A DNA stretch of 64,000 nt from Megascapheus bottae (GCA_024803745.1 JANJXV010000017.1:703001-767000); one strand, 5' to 3'. Counted from the stretch's first letter, positions 33,078 through 44,390 are shown. Program-made: numbers and translations. Notes: a model not told the origin generated them from the letters alone.

Positions 33078-33234
33078 GTTGAGTTAAGGGGCTTGAACTC
33101 AGGCTAGGGCTGTACCACCTGAGCCACAGCACTGCTTCTGCCTTTTTCTGTATATGTGGTACCTGAGGAATCAAAGCCAGGGTTTCATGCATGCGAGGCA
33201 AGTACTCTACCATTAGGCCATGCTCCCTACCCCA
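33078..33234 (-). repeat. Family A SINE, antisense, internally shortened
   Basis: GGGGCTTGAACTCAGGCTAG, GAGCCACAGCACTGCTTCTG, linker TTTCTGTATATGTGGTACC and head CATGCATGCGAGGCAAGTAC. Confidence 0.82.
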
Positions 33235-33472
33235 GCCTTTTAAAGTTAAAGAAAAGGCTATCTTTGGTCCAAGAAAGGCTAGCCAAATAGCTAACCATTG
33301 CTTGATAGTAGTCCTTCCTTATTTGGGGTTTCACTTTCTAAGGTTTCTTACCAGCAGTTAACCACATAGTGTTACAGTATCACAGTACTTACATTTGAGT
33401 ACTGCTTTTAATATTAACTCTAAGTGCCAAATTAGTGAAAGGCTATATCTGACTATTAAAAATATTTTTTTC

Positions 33473-33546
33473 TTCCTCCTTCCCTCCCTTCCTTTTCCTT
33501 TCTTTCCCTCCCTGCACCTCTTCTTCCATCCTTCTCTCCTTTCCTT
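33473..33546. repeat. Polypyrimidine tract
   Basis: TTCCTCCTTCCCTCCCTTCC and similar, adjoining the SINE fragment that follows; probably its expanded tail. Confidence 0.85.
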
Positions 33547-33642
33547 TTTGTGCCAGTAGTGGGGCTTGAACTCAGGCTCTGAGTGTTCCTTCACTTTTTT
33601 GCTCAGGCTGATGCTCTACCACTTAAACCATACCTCCTCTTC
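33547..33642 (-). repeat. Family B-like SINE fragment, antisense
   Basis: TTTGTGCCAGTAGTGGGGCT, TGAACTCAGGCTCTGAG, GATGCTCTACCACTTAAACC. Cut off by the following L1 insertion. Confidence 0.65.
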
Positions 33643-34113
33643 CAGCCTTTTTTTTTTTTTTAATTATTATTGTAATATATAGAGAGGTTACAAATCCATC
33701 TGCCAGATAGTAGGTGGATTACTTCTCATACATTGATACCTCTTCTCATGTTTTTTCCCTATTTCCCTCCCCTCATCCCTCCCAATCATCTTGTTTTCCC
33801 TCCTTTCATTTCCTATTTCAAATTATCAACGTATATACAATATACTAGGTAACACATTCAGATATAGTAACAGTATGAGATTAACCAAAGGGCAACAAAA
33901 GAGAAGAGAAATAACATAGAAAATATCATATTAAGTGAAGTAAACCAGACCCAAAGGAACAATGGTTTCCCTCATTTGCTAGGACTCTCCTAGCAAAGGA
34001 TTACAATAACGCAAAACCTAGATTCATAAGGTCATATAGGATGAAACTAAATGAAAGGACCTATAGGATATGGAAACAAGAGCTTTATCTTGTGTGATTG
34101 TTGTTCTTAATAT
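33643..34113 (-). mobile_element. L1 3' end with inverted 5' part (twin-priming type)
   Basis: A 14-T tract (33648-33661) and the following 255 bp are the antisense L1 3' tail: GGCAACAAAAGAGAAGAGAA at its right edge is the complement of TTCTTTTCTCCTTTGTTGC at 24.06 kb. At about 33916 the orientation flips and the upstream neighbouring L1 part runs in sense to 34112 (TAAGTGAAGTAAACCAGACC, CTAGCAAAGGATTACAATAA, AAGGTCATATAGGATGAAAC). The two parts abut in L1 coordinates. On the minus strand this reads inverted 5' part, 3' part, poly-A. Confidence 0.8.
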
Positions 34114-34138
34114 CTGAGTATTTTTGCAGGGGGGGGGC

Positions 34139-34206
34139 GCAGTACTAAGGTTTGAACTCAAGACCTTGTACTTGCTGGTCAGATGCTCTATCTCTTGAGC
34201 CCAGTT
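34139..34206 (-). repeat. ID-like SINE fragment, antisense
   Basis: AGTACTAAGGTTTGAACTCA, AGACCTTGTACTTGCTGG and TCTATCTCTTGAGCCCAG. Confidence 0.55.
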
Positions 34207-34234
34207 ACATTTTGTTATTTTTGAATAAGGTCTC

Positions 34235-34558
34235 TGTAAGGGTTGCCAAAAGGAAACTCCCTGGGGGTTCAAAGGAAGAGGGTTTATTGAGAGAGGGAGA
34301 GAGCAATTCCAACAAGATGGAATTGAGTGGAGCAAGAGGCATTATGGTGGGAAGAGATTATATAAGGTGGGGGGCCGGGAGGGAATGTGGCCACATTGGA
34401 AGTGACCTCAGAGGATGGGGAAATGACCTCAGAGCCTGGAGGACCTCATACTGCCCAGGCATGCCAGTTGCCTGGGTTACAGGTGCTGGGTGGGGACTTC
34501 TGGGCTGCTTGGGGAGAGAGCCAAGGGAAGGGGCCACTTCTCCCTGGTGGACTTAACA
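34235..34558 (-). mobile_element. Solo LTR of an endogenous retrovirus-like element, antisense, exact TSD
   Basis: A compositionally distinct, GC-richer 324-bp block. On its own (minus) strand it starts TGTTAAGTCCACC and ends CCCTTACA, the TG...CA termini of an LTR. It is flanked by the perfect 5-bp duplication GTCTC (34230-34234 and 34559-34563). On the minus strand a TATA-like TTATATAAT (34365-34357) precedes AATAAA (34288-34283) by about 70 nt, the usual U3-R order. No gag, pol or env sequence adjoins it, so it is a solo LTR left by recombination. Family not recognised. The open frames of 134 and 67 codons crossing it are incidental. Confidence 0.8.
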
Positions 34559-34563
34559 GTCTC

Positions 34564-35470
34564 ACTTCCTCCTCCCCCCATATCTCTTGATTTGCAATTC
34601 TCTTGGAGTGCTAGGTGTGTACTACTATATAAGATTTTTATTGGTTGAGATGGGATAGGTTTTTTTTTTTAGCATAACTGTGAGACTTCACTTCTACGGT
34701 CAGCCAAACTGAAAAATTGCAATACAGATTGAACTCTTACTGTATGCTAGTAGATATGTTTCATTTTCACAATCTTTATTGGCTGAGAAAAACCTATATG
34801 ACTTGATCAAGTAGTCCTTTATAATTTATCATGTCCCAGTGTATTTTTGACCTAGCTTCAACATGTGAGAGCCTGTCTTACCTCAACATGATTTGTTCTA
34901 GATCCATCCACCACATATTTTATGCCTAATTCCTGTTCTAGTGTGAAAAAATTGACCTGTTCTCTTTTATTTTAGTCTTAGGAAATTGTAATACGATTGA
35001 CCTACATATGAATTCATAAAGGGAGTCTAATTTCATTAGTATCTCATGGTTGTCAGTTCTGTTTACTCACTGTCAGGGATTAAGATATAATACAGCTTCT
35101 TTTATTTCCTTCTACATCTTTCAGGTTAAATGTATTCAGATGATGAGACTGAAATTATGGTAGGACTTAGTCTGTCCACATGTCTGAATGACATTAGGCT
35201 TTCATCTTCATTCCCAGAGTGATGTGTGCTGTGGGAAAACTGACTAGGAGAAGGAACAGTGTTTTGTTCTAAAGCAGGAGGAAAAGGCCCTGTAGATTTT
35301 GCCCATCTCATCCATTTTAAAGTTATACATAGTCACTCTATACCACACTTTTCTGTATAAACTATAAGTTTTGGTTTTTTATTTTATTGTTGCAATAATT
35401 TGCTGTATAATTCCAAGTTTTAGTTGTTTCCTTATTGTTGCTGTTGTTATTTTTGTGTAGGGCTTTTTTT
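34564..35470. other. Intronic sequence, nothing recognised
   Basis: Unique-looking sequence with a T run at 34660-34670. No supported feature. Confidence 0.4.
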
Positions 35471-35475
35471 TAGTT

Positions 35476-35546
35476 CATATATATATATATTTATATATAT
35501 ATAGAGAGAGAGAGAGTTCTTATCTATATATGGTTTTATATATATA
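35476..35546. repeat. (TA)n/(GA)n simple repeat
   Basis: ATATATATATATTTATATAT followed by AGAGAGAGAGAG and further TA-rich sequence. Confidence 0.85.
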
Positions 35547-35670
35547 CATGAAAACTGTTTATCAGTTGAATTATAATTGTTCTTATTAGCGAGTACACAT
35601 TGTAGAATATATGTGTATAGACACATGTGCATGTACTTAAATATGTGAATTCTCAAAAATGTGACCTGGA

Positions 35671-35790
35671 AGCCTGTGTGGATACATTACAAACAGCACA
35701 TAGGAGGCAGAGACTGGAGGATCCTGAGTTGGAGGCCAGCCAGGCTATGTATGTGAATTAAAGGCTAATAAAAATCTGTCTCAAAGAATT
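35671..35790 (+). repeat. B1-like SINE, sense, diverged
   Basis: GGAGGCAGAGACTGGAGGAT, CTGAGTTGGAGGCCAGCCAG and a CTGTCTCAAAGAA end are B1 landmarks. Confidence 0.65.
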
Positions 35791-36091
35791 CAAGGACTGA
35801 GGATGTAGCTCAGTGGTAGACTACTTTTTTTTTTTTTTTTTTTTGGCCAGTCCTGGGCCTTGAACTCAGGGCCTGAGTACTGTTCTTGGACACTTTTTTG
35901 CTCAAGGCTAGTGCTTTGCCATTTGAGCCACAGCACCACTTCTGGCCTTTTCTATGTATGTGGTACCAAGGAATCAAACTTGTGGCTTTGTGTATGCTAG
36001 GCGAGCAGTCTACCACTATGTTACACTCCCAGCTCCAGACTACTTCTTTAATAAGGCAAGCCCTGTTTTTGATCCCTGGCATTGCAGAAAG
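35791..36091 (+). repeat. ID-like SINE split by a later SINE insertion
   Basis: The left part (35791-35826) is AAGGACTGAGGATGTAGCTC, CAGTGGTAGA. The right part (36046-36091) is TTTAATAAGGCAAGCCCTG, TTTTTGATCCCTGGCATTGC. The element at 35827-36036 lies between them. Rejoining the two sides at the TSD gives a continuous ID-like unit. Confidence 0.8.
35827..36036 (-). repeat. Family A SINE, antisense, nested in the ID-like SINE
   Basis: Poly-T, GGCCAGTCCTGGGCCTTGAA, module, CTATGTATGTGGTACCAAGG and a head ending TCCCAGCTCC. The exact 9-bp TSD AGACTACTT lies at 35818-35826 and 36037-36045. Confidence 0.93.
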
Positions 36092-36960
36092 ACATACAAA
36101 TTGTGTGTGTGTGTCCATGAAAATTGCCAGCTTACTTGGTCATGTCATCTTGTTGGTTTATGTATGGTATGTGTATGTATCTGCACACATCCACTCACAC
36201 ATGCACACATATGACATATATATGCCCTATTTTCAAAGTATCTCTAAAATAAGACCGAATTGAATGTATCATTTGTTAATGGTGGCCTTGCATTTTTTAA
36301 TGTTAGCATTTTGAATGTCAAACTGTTTATTGTCTTCCCAATTAACTTAATAGACTACCGGGAAATTTGGTGATACGTGGACTTTGCAGGAACATACTGT
36401 TTTCCTAGGTTTAGGGTAGTTTATATAGGATAGCTATTGAAATTGAAAGTGGGTTCCTCACATCTTTTCCCTATAAATGTTAACATATTATTTAATAATG
36501 TAAAACTATGCAAAGCATTTATATTAAATAACTTGTTAAGTATGTCTTTCCTGTCTGCTACACATTTCTACTGAGTGTTAGCATTCAAGTATTTATGGCA
36601 GAGGTTATTCAGTAATTTGCCGATGTGTTTCAGTATTTTCAGTTTTGAAATATCAGTGTTAAAGGATTCATTGCATAATATTTTTCGTTAGCAGATGTGA
36701 TGTAGTAGTTGTCTTCTTTACATCTTGTTTTTGTTTCGAAGGAAAAGTTCCAAGGTAGAAAGAAATAGGTTATGGTATTCTTGAGGAACATTAGTGAAAA
36801 ACTGAAGCTCAGTTGCCCTCTAGGGGTTCAGTTTTAGCATAGCATATGGAGAAATAAATTTAGTACACTCTTAGAGGCAAAGTCTGCTGAACAGAGAGGA
36901 AAACTTTTGTTTTCTGTTAGAATGTAATACATGAAAAAATGGTTTCGAGTAATTATTACA
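36092..36960. other. Intronic sequence with short TG-rich words
   Basis: GTGTGTGTGT at 36102-36113 and mixed GTATG/CACATG words to 36215, then unique-looking AT-rich sequence. No gene evidence. Confidence 0.4.
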
Positions 36961-36970
36961 AATGAGAACA

Positions 36971-37048
36971 AGTGTGTGTGCATGTGTGTACGTGTGTGCG
37001 TGTGTGTGTGCGTGTGTGTGTTTGTGTGTGTGTGTGTGTGTGCGCACG
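36971..37048. repeat. (TG)n microsatellite with CG-containing variants
   Basis: GTGTGTGTGCATGTGTGTAC followed by long TG runs with GTGCG interruptions, ending TGCGCACGCA. It abuts the tail side of the following degraded SINE. Confidence 0.9.
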
Positions 37049-37049
37049 C

Positions 37050-37212
37050 ATGGTATGCTCTTTCTTAAGCTTGAATTCACGGCCTTAGTCCCTTAGTTGT
37101 ATTGTTCAAGGCTGCAGCAGCTATACTTTAGGTTTTTTGGTTCACAGGGAGATAAGTCTCCTGGACTTTCCTAGTTGGGCTGGCATTGAACCATGATAAT
37201 CCAACCTCCAAA
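37050..37212 (-). repeat. Family B SINE, antisense, degraded
   Basis: AAGCTTGAATTCACGGCCTT, GTTCAAGGCTGCAGCAGC, GGGAGATAAGTCTCCTGGAC and GGGCTGGCATTGAACCATGA. Confidence 0.75.
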
Positions 37213-38470
37213 AGATGTCAAGAAATATTTGTTGACCAATCCATGATTCTCTTGATCTTTCCACTGTTATCTCTATAGCAGTTTTGGGTTTACACCCTCC
37301 ACTACTCTGCCTAAACCCAATAACAGACTCTAGTGATGTGGCTTTATCATGAACCTATCATGTTTTTTTAAGATGTGAGCATTATGAAAGCTTTTTCCTT
37401 TTGATTTCAGCAACTTAGATTGGCATTTTTGCCTCCTTTGTTGAGACTTCTTTGAGTTTGAATGATAGGTGGTAGCTCTCTAGTCCAAATGATATTTTAA
37501 CTTTGCATTGCTGAGGTCTGATCAACTCAGGTTTGAATCTGTCTCTGGAAAAAGGTGCTTTGCTTTGTTACTGCATTTAAACTTTTGTGGTTTTGGTAAA
37601 AGGAAATAGATTCTTTTTCCAATATTGAAAATGTTAGCTAAATGTTGGCTTGCTTAAATGGTAAATATAGAGCTTATTTTATGTGCTGATATTTAAGTGT
37701 TCATAATATTTAAGTATGTTTCCATATCATGTATAAATTGTACATGGCTGTTAATATATGAAAAATTATTTACATGTGTCTATATGCATGGATGCTGTAA
37801 AACTTTGCTCTTTTTAATGTACATAATTTTTTACATCTGTAGTTACATTGAGCTGTTTTTTAATCATGATTATGGAAGATGTCTCTAATATTGATTAGAA
37901 TCCTTATTTCTTGTTAATAGATCATACTAACTTTGTTTTTAAATCTTAGCTTCTATCTGTTGATTATTTTGCTATTTGAAAATATCCACTGGACTTTTAT
38001 ATTTATTAACATATTAAATTGATTCCAGTATAGATCTTATGTCCAGTATAGTGGCTTAATAGTTAAAATGGATTTTTAATTTTAAATTTAAGAGTAAACA
38101 AAATTTAACATTTAGTCTGTGATTTAAATGTTCATTTGCTGTATGATAACTACTACATCAACCAAATCAAATGATAGATACACCCATCATTTTTACCTTT
38201 GCAGAAATTTCTATTAGAACAGGCATGATATAGTATATGAATCATCTTCTTTGGCCTGTCCTTAAAGATAACTTAGTTCTGTTAGTTTCCTGAGTAAAAT
38301 ACCTTTTAATATTACAATTGATCAAAGCAGTATTTTAGAAATAGAGTTGTTAATGTATGAAGTGATTTTATTTTTTATCTTTAATATTGCCATGTATTTC
38401 TGATTAAGCTAAGTGATATCAAATGTTTTAATTATTCTTAAATGTTTTGTAATATATAAGTACTTTGTTT
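37213..38470. other. Intronic sequence, nothing recognised
   Basis: AT-rich, unique-looking. No supported feature. Confidence 0.4.
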
Positions 38471-38473
38471 TTA

Positions 38474-38572
38474 TTTTTGGTTGGTCGTGGGGCTTAAACT
38501 CTAGGCCTGGGCGCTGTCCCTGAGCTCTTCAGCTCAAGGCTACCACCCTACTCCTTGAGCCATAGCACCACT
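38474..38572 (-). repeat. Family B SINE second-module fragment, antisense
   Basis: GGTCGTGGGGCTTAAACTCT, GCGCTGTCCCTGAGCTCTTC, CAAGGCTACCACCCTACTCC and GAGCCATAGCACCACTAC. 5'-truncated. Confidence 0.85.
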
Positions 38573-38629
38573 ACCTAAATACGTTTTCTTTATCTCCATC
38601 TTGTGGTAGAAATACATGGAAGTCGTGTT

Positions 38630-39105
38630 CTTAAAAGTAAGCCAGACTCAAAGGAACTTAGGCTCAATGGTTTCCCTCATTCGTCATAATCAGTAGAAAC
38701 CTTGGGCTCTACTAGCAGAGATTTGCAATAGAGCAAAATCTTGATACATAAGGACATATAATGTGAAGCTAATTGAAAGGACCTCCAGGATAGTGAAACA
38801 AAAGCCATATAATGAAAGATTGTTGTCCTTAATGTACTATGTTGTCTCTCATCTCCTTTGCTGTCCCATGGTTATCTCATATAGTTATAGTATCTCACTT
38901 TGTTATCTGATATATTGAATTTATTTGTATTTGGATATTTGAAATTTGATAGGGAAGGGGGGAAAACCAAGACGGGTGGGGGGTGTGGGGGAGAGGGAAA
39001 CGGGTACCAAGACATGTGAAAGGGTATCAATGTATGTGAATTAATGCACCTTCTATCTGGCAAATATCATGTAACCCTTTTACTAACTACAATAAAAAAA
39101 AAAAG
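38630..39105 (+). mobile_element. L1 3' UTR and poly-A end, sense
   Basis: AAGTAAGCCAGACTCAAAGG, TTGCAATAGAGCAAAATCTT, GGACATATAATGTGAAGC, TTGTTGTCCTTAATGTACTA, a GGGGAAAACC and G-rich stretch, CCTTCTATCTGGCAAATATC, GTAACCCTTTTAC and a 12-A tail. It is the most complete copy in the window of the 3' end also seen at 24 and 34 kb. Confidence 0.8.
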
Positions 39106-39435
39106 AATGAAAGGTTATTTAACTTTGCCTTGACTTACCTTCTCCTTCTCATGTTACTTGTACTTTAGTGTGGTATTATAAATTTGTTTGCAAAATTTTA
39201 AAGAATTACTTAAGCCACTTAAAATGACTTTAGGTTTTTTAGAGAGGCCATTTCTACATTGTACATATTTGTCGGTATTTTAAAAAGAATTTACATTTAA
39301 ATATTGAGGGGAAAACCAAAAGAGAAACCAATTTTACTAACTGCTTAAAAACATAGCTTTGTGTTAAAATAAAATTATGATGAGTTGATAAACTTTGATA
39401 AATTGCCTACTGTTTCTTAAAAATTTTCATTTTAT

Positions 39436-39516
39436 GGGCTTGGATGTAGCTTAAGGTAGCTTAGCTCACTTGGTAGAGAAGTTGCCTAAGCTACATCTCC
39501 AGCACTACACAAATGA
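39436..39516 (+). repeat. ID-like SINE monomer, sense
   Basis: GGGCTTGGATGTAGCTTAAG, CACTTGGTAGAGAAGTTGCC and TACATCTCCAGCACTACAC. Confidence 0.7.
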
Positions 39517-39683
39517 ACACATAGACAAACACAAAAGCACACTGACTGAATGATTTGTTTTATTCCATTTTACAGTTTCTAGCTTTTAAATGGTCCTTTT
39601 GTGTACAGTTAATAATGAGATTATCTCTGGAACTGGTAATTTCTCTCTCTCTCTTTCATTCGCTTGCTTGCTCCCTTGCTCTC

Positions 39684-39942
39684 TGCTTAGACTCTAGGTC
39701 CAGGCACTGCCCTTGAGGTGTTTTTGTTTGTTTGTTTTTATTTTTGCTCAAGGCTTTCACTCTACCAGCTCTATCACTTGAGCCACAGTTCCTTTTCTGG
39801 CTTTTTTTTTTTTTTTTTAAATTTGTAGCAGTAGTTAGCTAGAGATAAGAGTCTCCTGGACTTTTCTTGCCTAGGTTGGCTTTGAAATGTCATCCTCAGA
39901 TTTAGCCTGCCAAGTAGCTAGGAGTGTAGGCATGACCTATAA
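39684..39942 (-). repeat. Family B SINE, antisense, with T-rich internal insertions
   Basis: CAGGCACTGCCCTTGAG, a TTTG-rich insertion, TATCACTTGAGCCACAGTTC, a T17 run, TAGCTAGAGATAAGAGTCTC, GTTGGCTTTGAAATGTCATC and GCCAAGTAGCTAGGAG. Confidence 0.82.
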
Positions 39943-39997
39943 AATGTAATATGAAATACTTGGAAAAACTAAAGTGTTAACCTATTTAAATTTAGAT

Positions 39998-40255
39998 TGT
40001 GTGTGTACATGTGTGCATGTATGTGCATATGTGCATGCATGCCAATCTCAGGGCTGGGTGCTGTCCCTGAGCATTTTTGCTCAAAGCTTGCAATCTACCA
40101 CTGGAGCCACATCTCCATTTCTGGCTTTTTAAATGATTAATTTGAAATACGAGTCTCATAGACTTTCCTGCGTGTGAAACCATAGTTCTTAGATCTCAGC
40201 CTCTTAAATAGCTAGGCATATCTATTCAGAAGGCAAGAATCACCAGCATCCAGTT
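39998..40255 (-). repeat. Family B SINE, antisense, behind a TG-rich repeat
   Basis: TGTG/CATG-rich tail to about 40040, then CTCAGGGCTGGGTGCTGTCC, CTACCACTGGAGCCACATCT, ATTAATTTGAAATACGAGTC and CAGCCTCTTAAATAGCTAGG. Confidence 0.82.
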
Positions 40256-40326
40256 AGATTGTGTTTTCTTTTTATTTTGTGATGAATTTTTTTCAATATA
40301 TTATTATTTTGTAATTAAAATTGTTT

Positions 40327-40386
40327 TCAGGGCCTCGTGATTGTTAGGCAAACATTTCATGACTTGGACCATACTGCTAATTCTTC
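40327..40386 (-). repeat. Possible ID-like fragment, antisense
   Basis: CAGGGCCTCGTGATTGTTAG, GCAAACATTTCATGAC and GACCATACTGCTAATTC weakly follow antisense ID order. Confidence 0.35.
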
Positions 40387-40890
40387 TTTCTTTACTTTTG
40401 GATAGGATCTGGTTCTAACTTGGCCTTGGCTAGCCTAAACCACCCCTATCTATGCTTCCAAGTAGCAGCTTTGATTTTATGTGTGTACCTTTATGTTCTG
40501 GCTCCCCTTTTATATTTCTAATTTTTATACACTTTAATGGTGTTTTAAAATACTTTTGTATTAAAATGAATAAAAGCAGTAATAATTTTCAGTTAAATTT
40601 TGAATATAAAAGTCTGACTTCTGAAAATACTTTAAAGTATATGCATGTCTAGATTAAAAGATGTGTCCCTGCCTGTCATTGAAATATCCTTGAAGCAGTT
40701 AATGAGTTTGAGTCATAAAGCCTTTTCAGTGTCTATATACTAATTTTGAACATTGGTGATTAATTTGTACTGCAGAAGTACAATTGTACCTCTTCATTTA
40801 TCTTAACAGTTGTGTCTAAATTTACAGTGCTATATTCTTTTCTTAAACTATTTAAACTCAAGTGTTCTTTATGTTCTCTTTTTCTCTAGC

Positions 40891-41143
40891 TTTTTTTTGT
40901 TGTTGTTTGTTTTTTGTTTGTTTTTCTTGGGGCTTCGACTCTAGGCCTGGGCACTGTCTCTGAGCTCTTCAGCTTAAGGCTACCACCCTACCTATTGAAC
41001 CACAGCCTACTTCAGGTTTTCCAGTGATTAATTGGAGATACTAGTCTCATGGTGTTTAGTACCCAGGCTGGCTTTGAACCACGATCCTCAGATCTCAGCT
41101 CCCTGAGTAGCTAGGATTATAGGCGAGAGCCACTGGGCCTGAC
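40891..41143 (-). repeat. Family B SINE, antisense, full length
   Basis: T/TTTG-rich tail, GGGGCTTCGACTCTAGGCCT, TGAGCTCTTCAGCTTAAGGC, GATTAATTGGAGATACTAG, CCACGATCCTCAGATCTCAG and CACTGGGCCTGAC. Confidence 0.9.
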
Positions 41144-41392
41144 TAAGCTGTATGTTTTTACTACAGAAATTTGTTATGTTGCTTCAGTATTTTATGACAT
41201 TGAATATTCCTCTGAGAAAATGGAGACCAGCTTGATTATCATTTCCACCCTAACTTGCGAAGAATTTTTTTTTCCTCTGTTAGGATGCTAGAAGAATACA
41301 TTGTTTATGGAGTTCGGTAACTTAACAAGTACATATTATCATTACTTTGGGGGGATGAAATTTGTTCTTTTCATCATGTTAGAAGTTGTTTG

Positions 41393-41490
41393 TTTGGGGT
41401 TATGGGTACTTGGACTTACAGTTCATGCTGTTACTTAGCTTTCTTGCCCAAAGCTGATGCTCTTACTAGTGGAGCCACATTTCCAGTTTG
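41393..41490 (-). repeat. Family B-like SINE fragment, antisense
   Basis: TGGACTTACAGTTCATGCTG, CCAAAGCTGATGCTCTTACT and GGAGCCACATTTCCAG. Confidence 0.55.
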
Positions 41491-44370
41491 AAATTTTCTT
41501 AAATTGTAATTGTTTCCTTTCTTAGAGCAAAAACATACCTCTTGATAATACTTAATGTATACCTATATTACCTGAAAAACCAGTGGCTTAAAATACTATG
41601 CATTTAGTGATCTCAGTTCAAGTAGGTCAGGCCCTGTATAGGCAGGACTTAGCTTAGCGTGGTGTTTTTGTTTTTGTTTTTGTTTTCCAGTAATATTGAC
41701 TCCAGATCTGGAGTTTTTTGTACATAGCAGTTTATTTCATCAAAGCCTGCAAAAAGGATACCAGCGAACATCTGCTAGGAAGACAATTTGTAGTGGTTTG
41801 TCAGCAAATTGAGACTGATATACTACTCATAATTAACCATATCTTTGGTTAGAAGAAAGACACTAGGTATATCCTAGTTTTCAAGTGGCACAAATGGTAC
41901 CAACAGTAGGGTGGGATCAATAGAAGTGTCTTGATTTTCTTTATTTGGCCTTTAGCTATTTTAAAAAATATTGTTTGTTTAAAGGTCTCTTCCTGAGAGA
42001 GTTTAATAAAATATCTTACTTGAATTTTAACTGTCTGTAGCATTCCTTTTGTATTTCAAATGTATTTATTAGCAATATTAAGGATTTTGTTTTAATTTCT
42101 CTTATATTCTTCATACTCTCACCTTTTTAGCAACTATTCCTTGAAGTATAGTTTTCTTGAATTTATGTTTTTATTAAATTCTTATGTAGGATGACATTTG
42201 AGCTTGCATCTTTTCCTTAGGCATATTTGCAGTGTCCTTCTGTTTCCTCTGAAATATTGTGGTTGAATGCTTTTTAACACTTCTGCCACCTTTTTCTGAT
42301 GTTTGCTTCCCCTGTGGGCTATATTGTGCGAGCTGGGGTGTTCTGTTTTCTTTCCTGAAACCTGGAGTGGGGAAGAGGGGGAAGGTGCAGGTGCAGTGGT
42401 TTGTTTTTATTTATTTATTTTTTTAATAGCCTTTAGCCTTTTGTTTTCTTTCCTGTTGGGTTACTTCTGAGTTTTCTTCTCTCCTGAATGAGGATCCATG
42501 AAAGATGGCATACCCTGTTTTTTGGCTAGTTTTTTTTTTTTTTTAAACCACCAGTGAAACTCATTGAAATCTTGAAGGTGGGTAGATTCTTATGTTACTG
42601 CTTTTGTTTTGTTTCATTTTAATTTTCTCTAGACTTCCTATTCATCCCTCAGTCTGCTTCTATTGAGAATGAAGTGATATTTCTGGGAATTGTCAGGTAT
42701 TATAGCTTGTTTTTTTTCCCAGTATGCCCTACAAGGTAGAATTGAGGTTAAGATTCATGCTGTTCAGAGCCTTGCTGGAATCTTCTATTTCATCAATACT
42801 GTTTTTGTTTTTTTTTTTAAGTTTATGGTGTGAGACTTTCCTTGTGTAGTATAGTGTCAGTCAACCAATTTTTGCCTCTTAAAAATGTTGTTATTTCTGA
42901 GATTTTTAATATGCTGCACTTTTTAAACTGAAACTGCTCTAATATCTTTTGCCTGAACTGTTTATTAGCATATAGACGACCTTCTTCTATTTCTTTCCCT
43001 TAATTTACTGAAAACATAACAGCTAGTTAAAACTTGTTGAAATGTGTAGTATAGTTCATGTTATTCTCCACTGTAAGATCAAACCTAAACTTACATTTAA
43101 AGTCACTAATTGATTTCACTTTTCTCCCTCCTTATTTTGTCACTAAATACTTTCTATTTTCCCAGGAGGTACCCTGATACACTAAAAAATGAGGTTGCTT
43201 AACATATAATATAGTGCATTAACCACAGTGTTCATTGTGAGTTTCAGACTCTTTCATGATCTAATACCTTTCTTATAAGAGTATCTCTGGGAATGGGCAC
43301 AGTTTCAGCTGTTGGGATATTACTACTAGAATTCATTTTGATAATCTTTTAGCCTCAGCATGGTGTCAAATCATGTTCAGGCTACCAAATGTCATTACAT
43401 TCTAAAATTAGAGAATTAAAAAAAACTCACATGTAAGGATTTACATTTACTTAGAGAAACATTTGTACTTTATATGTTTTATTTTTGGAAGATATGTCGG
43501 CATATTCTCTCCCCTTTCCTCATGTAAAGGCTGAGAATCTTCTTTCACCATCTCATTGTATGGTTGTTGCTTTTGAACCATGCGGCAGTTCTGATTTATT
43601 ATGACTTTTTTTTTTTTCAGTTGTCCAGTTACACAGTTTGAAAAGCTATGGCCCTGGCTGTTGAGATTGGAGTGTGGTCCAAATTCTCTTAGCATCTGGT
43701 GTCCCAGCTCTAGTTTTCCCTGCCCCTATCTTGAGCTTTTTGAGGATACTTCCATTTTTAACCCCCCCAAAAGGGGGATATGTTTTGAATTTTTGATAGT
43801 AGGGGATGGCCAAATTACAAGGTGTTATATAAGATTCTGAGCTACAGTTAGGAAAGCGGGGATAGATCTCATGAACCAACTGAAGCAGGTCTTTAGGATA
43901 AATGAAATGGAAACAAGCCACTTACGGGTGGAGTGCTTGTTTACTTATTGTGATGGCAACAGCAACCAAAAAGCAAACACAAAACTCCCAATGAAACAAC
44001 GTGATGGTATGCTCACATGTATAAAAAAATGTTGTTTTCCTTTATACTGTCCATATTGTTCAGGGTATTTTGAAAAGTCAGTCCTTTGTTCTATCACTGC
44101 TATACTACTCTTGCCTTTACGGAAGTTCCACATGTCTAATAAAATAGTACTGCTAAGTGTAGTATTGGTTTCATTACTTTACATCCTTTTGATATCACAT
44201 AATTCAATTTTCTTACCTTGTCTGAGTGGCTTGTAAGATTAAAAACTATGCTTGCTCTAGCCATTGTTATGCTCAGAATTTGATACAAAATAATTTGCAA
44301 GAAACAGTAAAACTGGACATGTTAAATTTGAGATACATATAAGATATCTAAGAAGATACTTAGTCTTTAA
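41491..44370. other. Long intronic stretch without recognised repeats
   Basis: About 2.9 kb. T-rich runs occur at 42530-42544 and 43609-43617, and a palindromic CCCCCCCAAAAGGGGG at 43761-43777. Open frames up to 121 codons (43871-44236) have no recognisable domain and no exon-like context. Confidence 0.4.
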
Positions 44371-44390
44371 TAAAAAAAATTGTCTTTGAG

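Noticed and set aside
34152..34556. Longest open frame (134 codons, plus strand)
   Set aside because: It runs through an ID-like fragment and the antisense solo LTR. The GC-rich LTR has few stops by composition. No domain or splice context.
43761..43777. Palindromic C7-A4-G5 run
   Set aside because: Too short and isolated to support a functional structure.
43871..44236. 121-codon open frame with several cysteines
   Set aside because: No family resemblance, no exon signals, and overlapping frames on the other strand are also open. Treated as chance.
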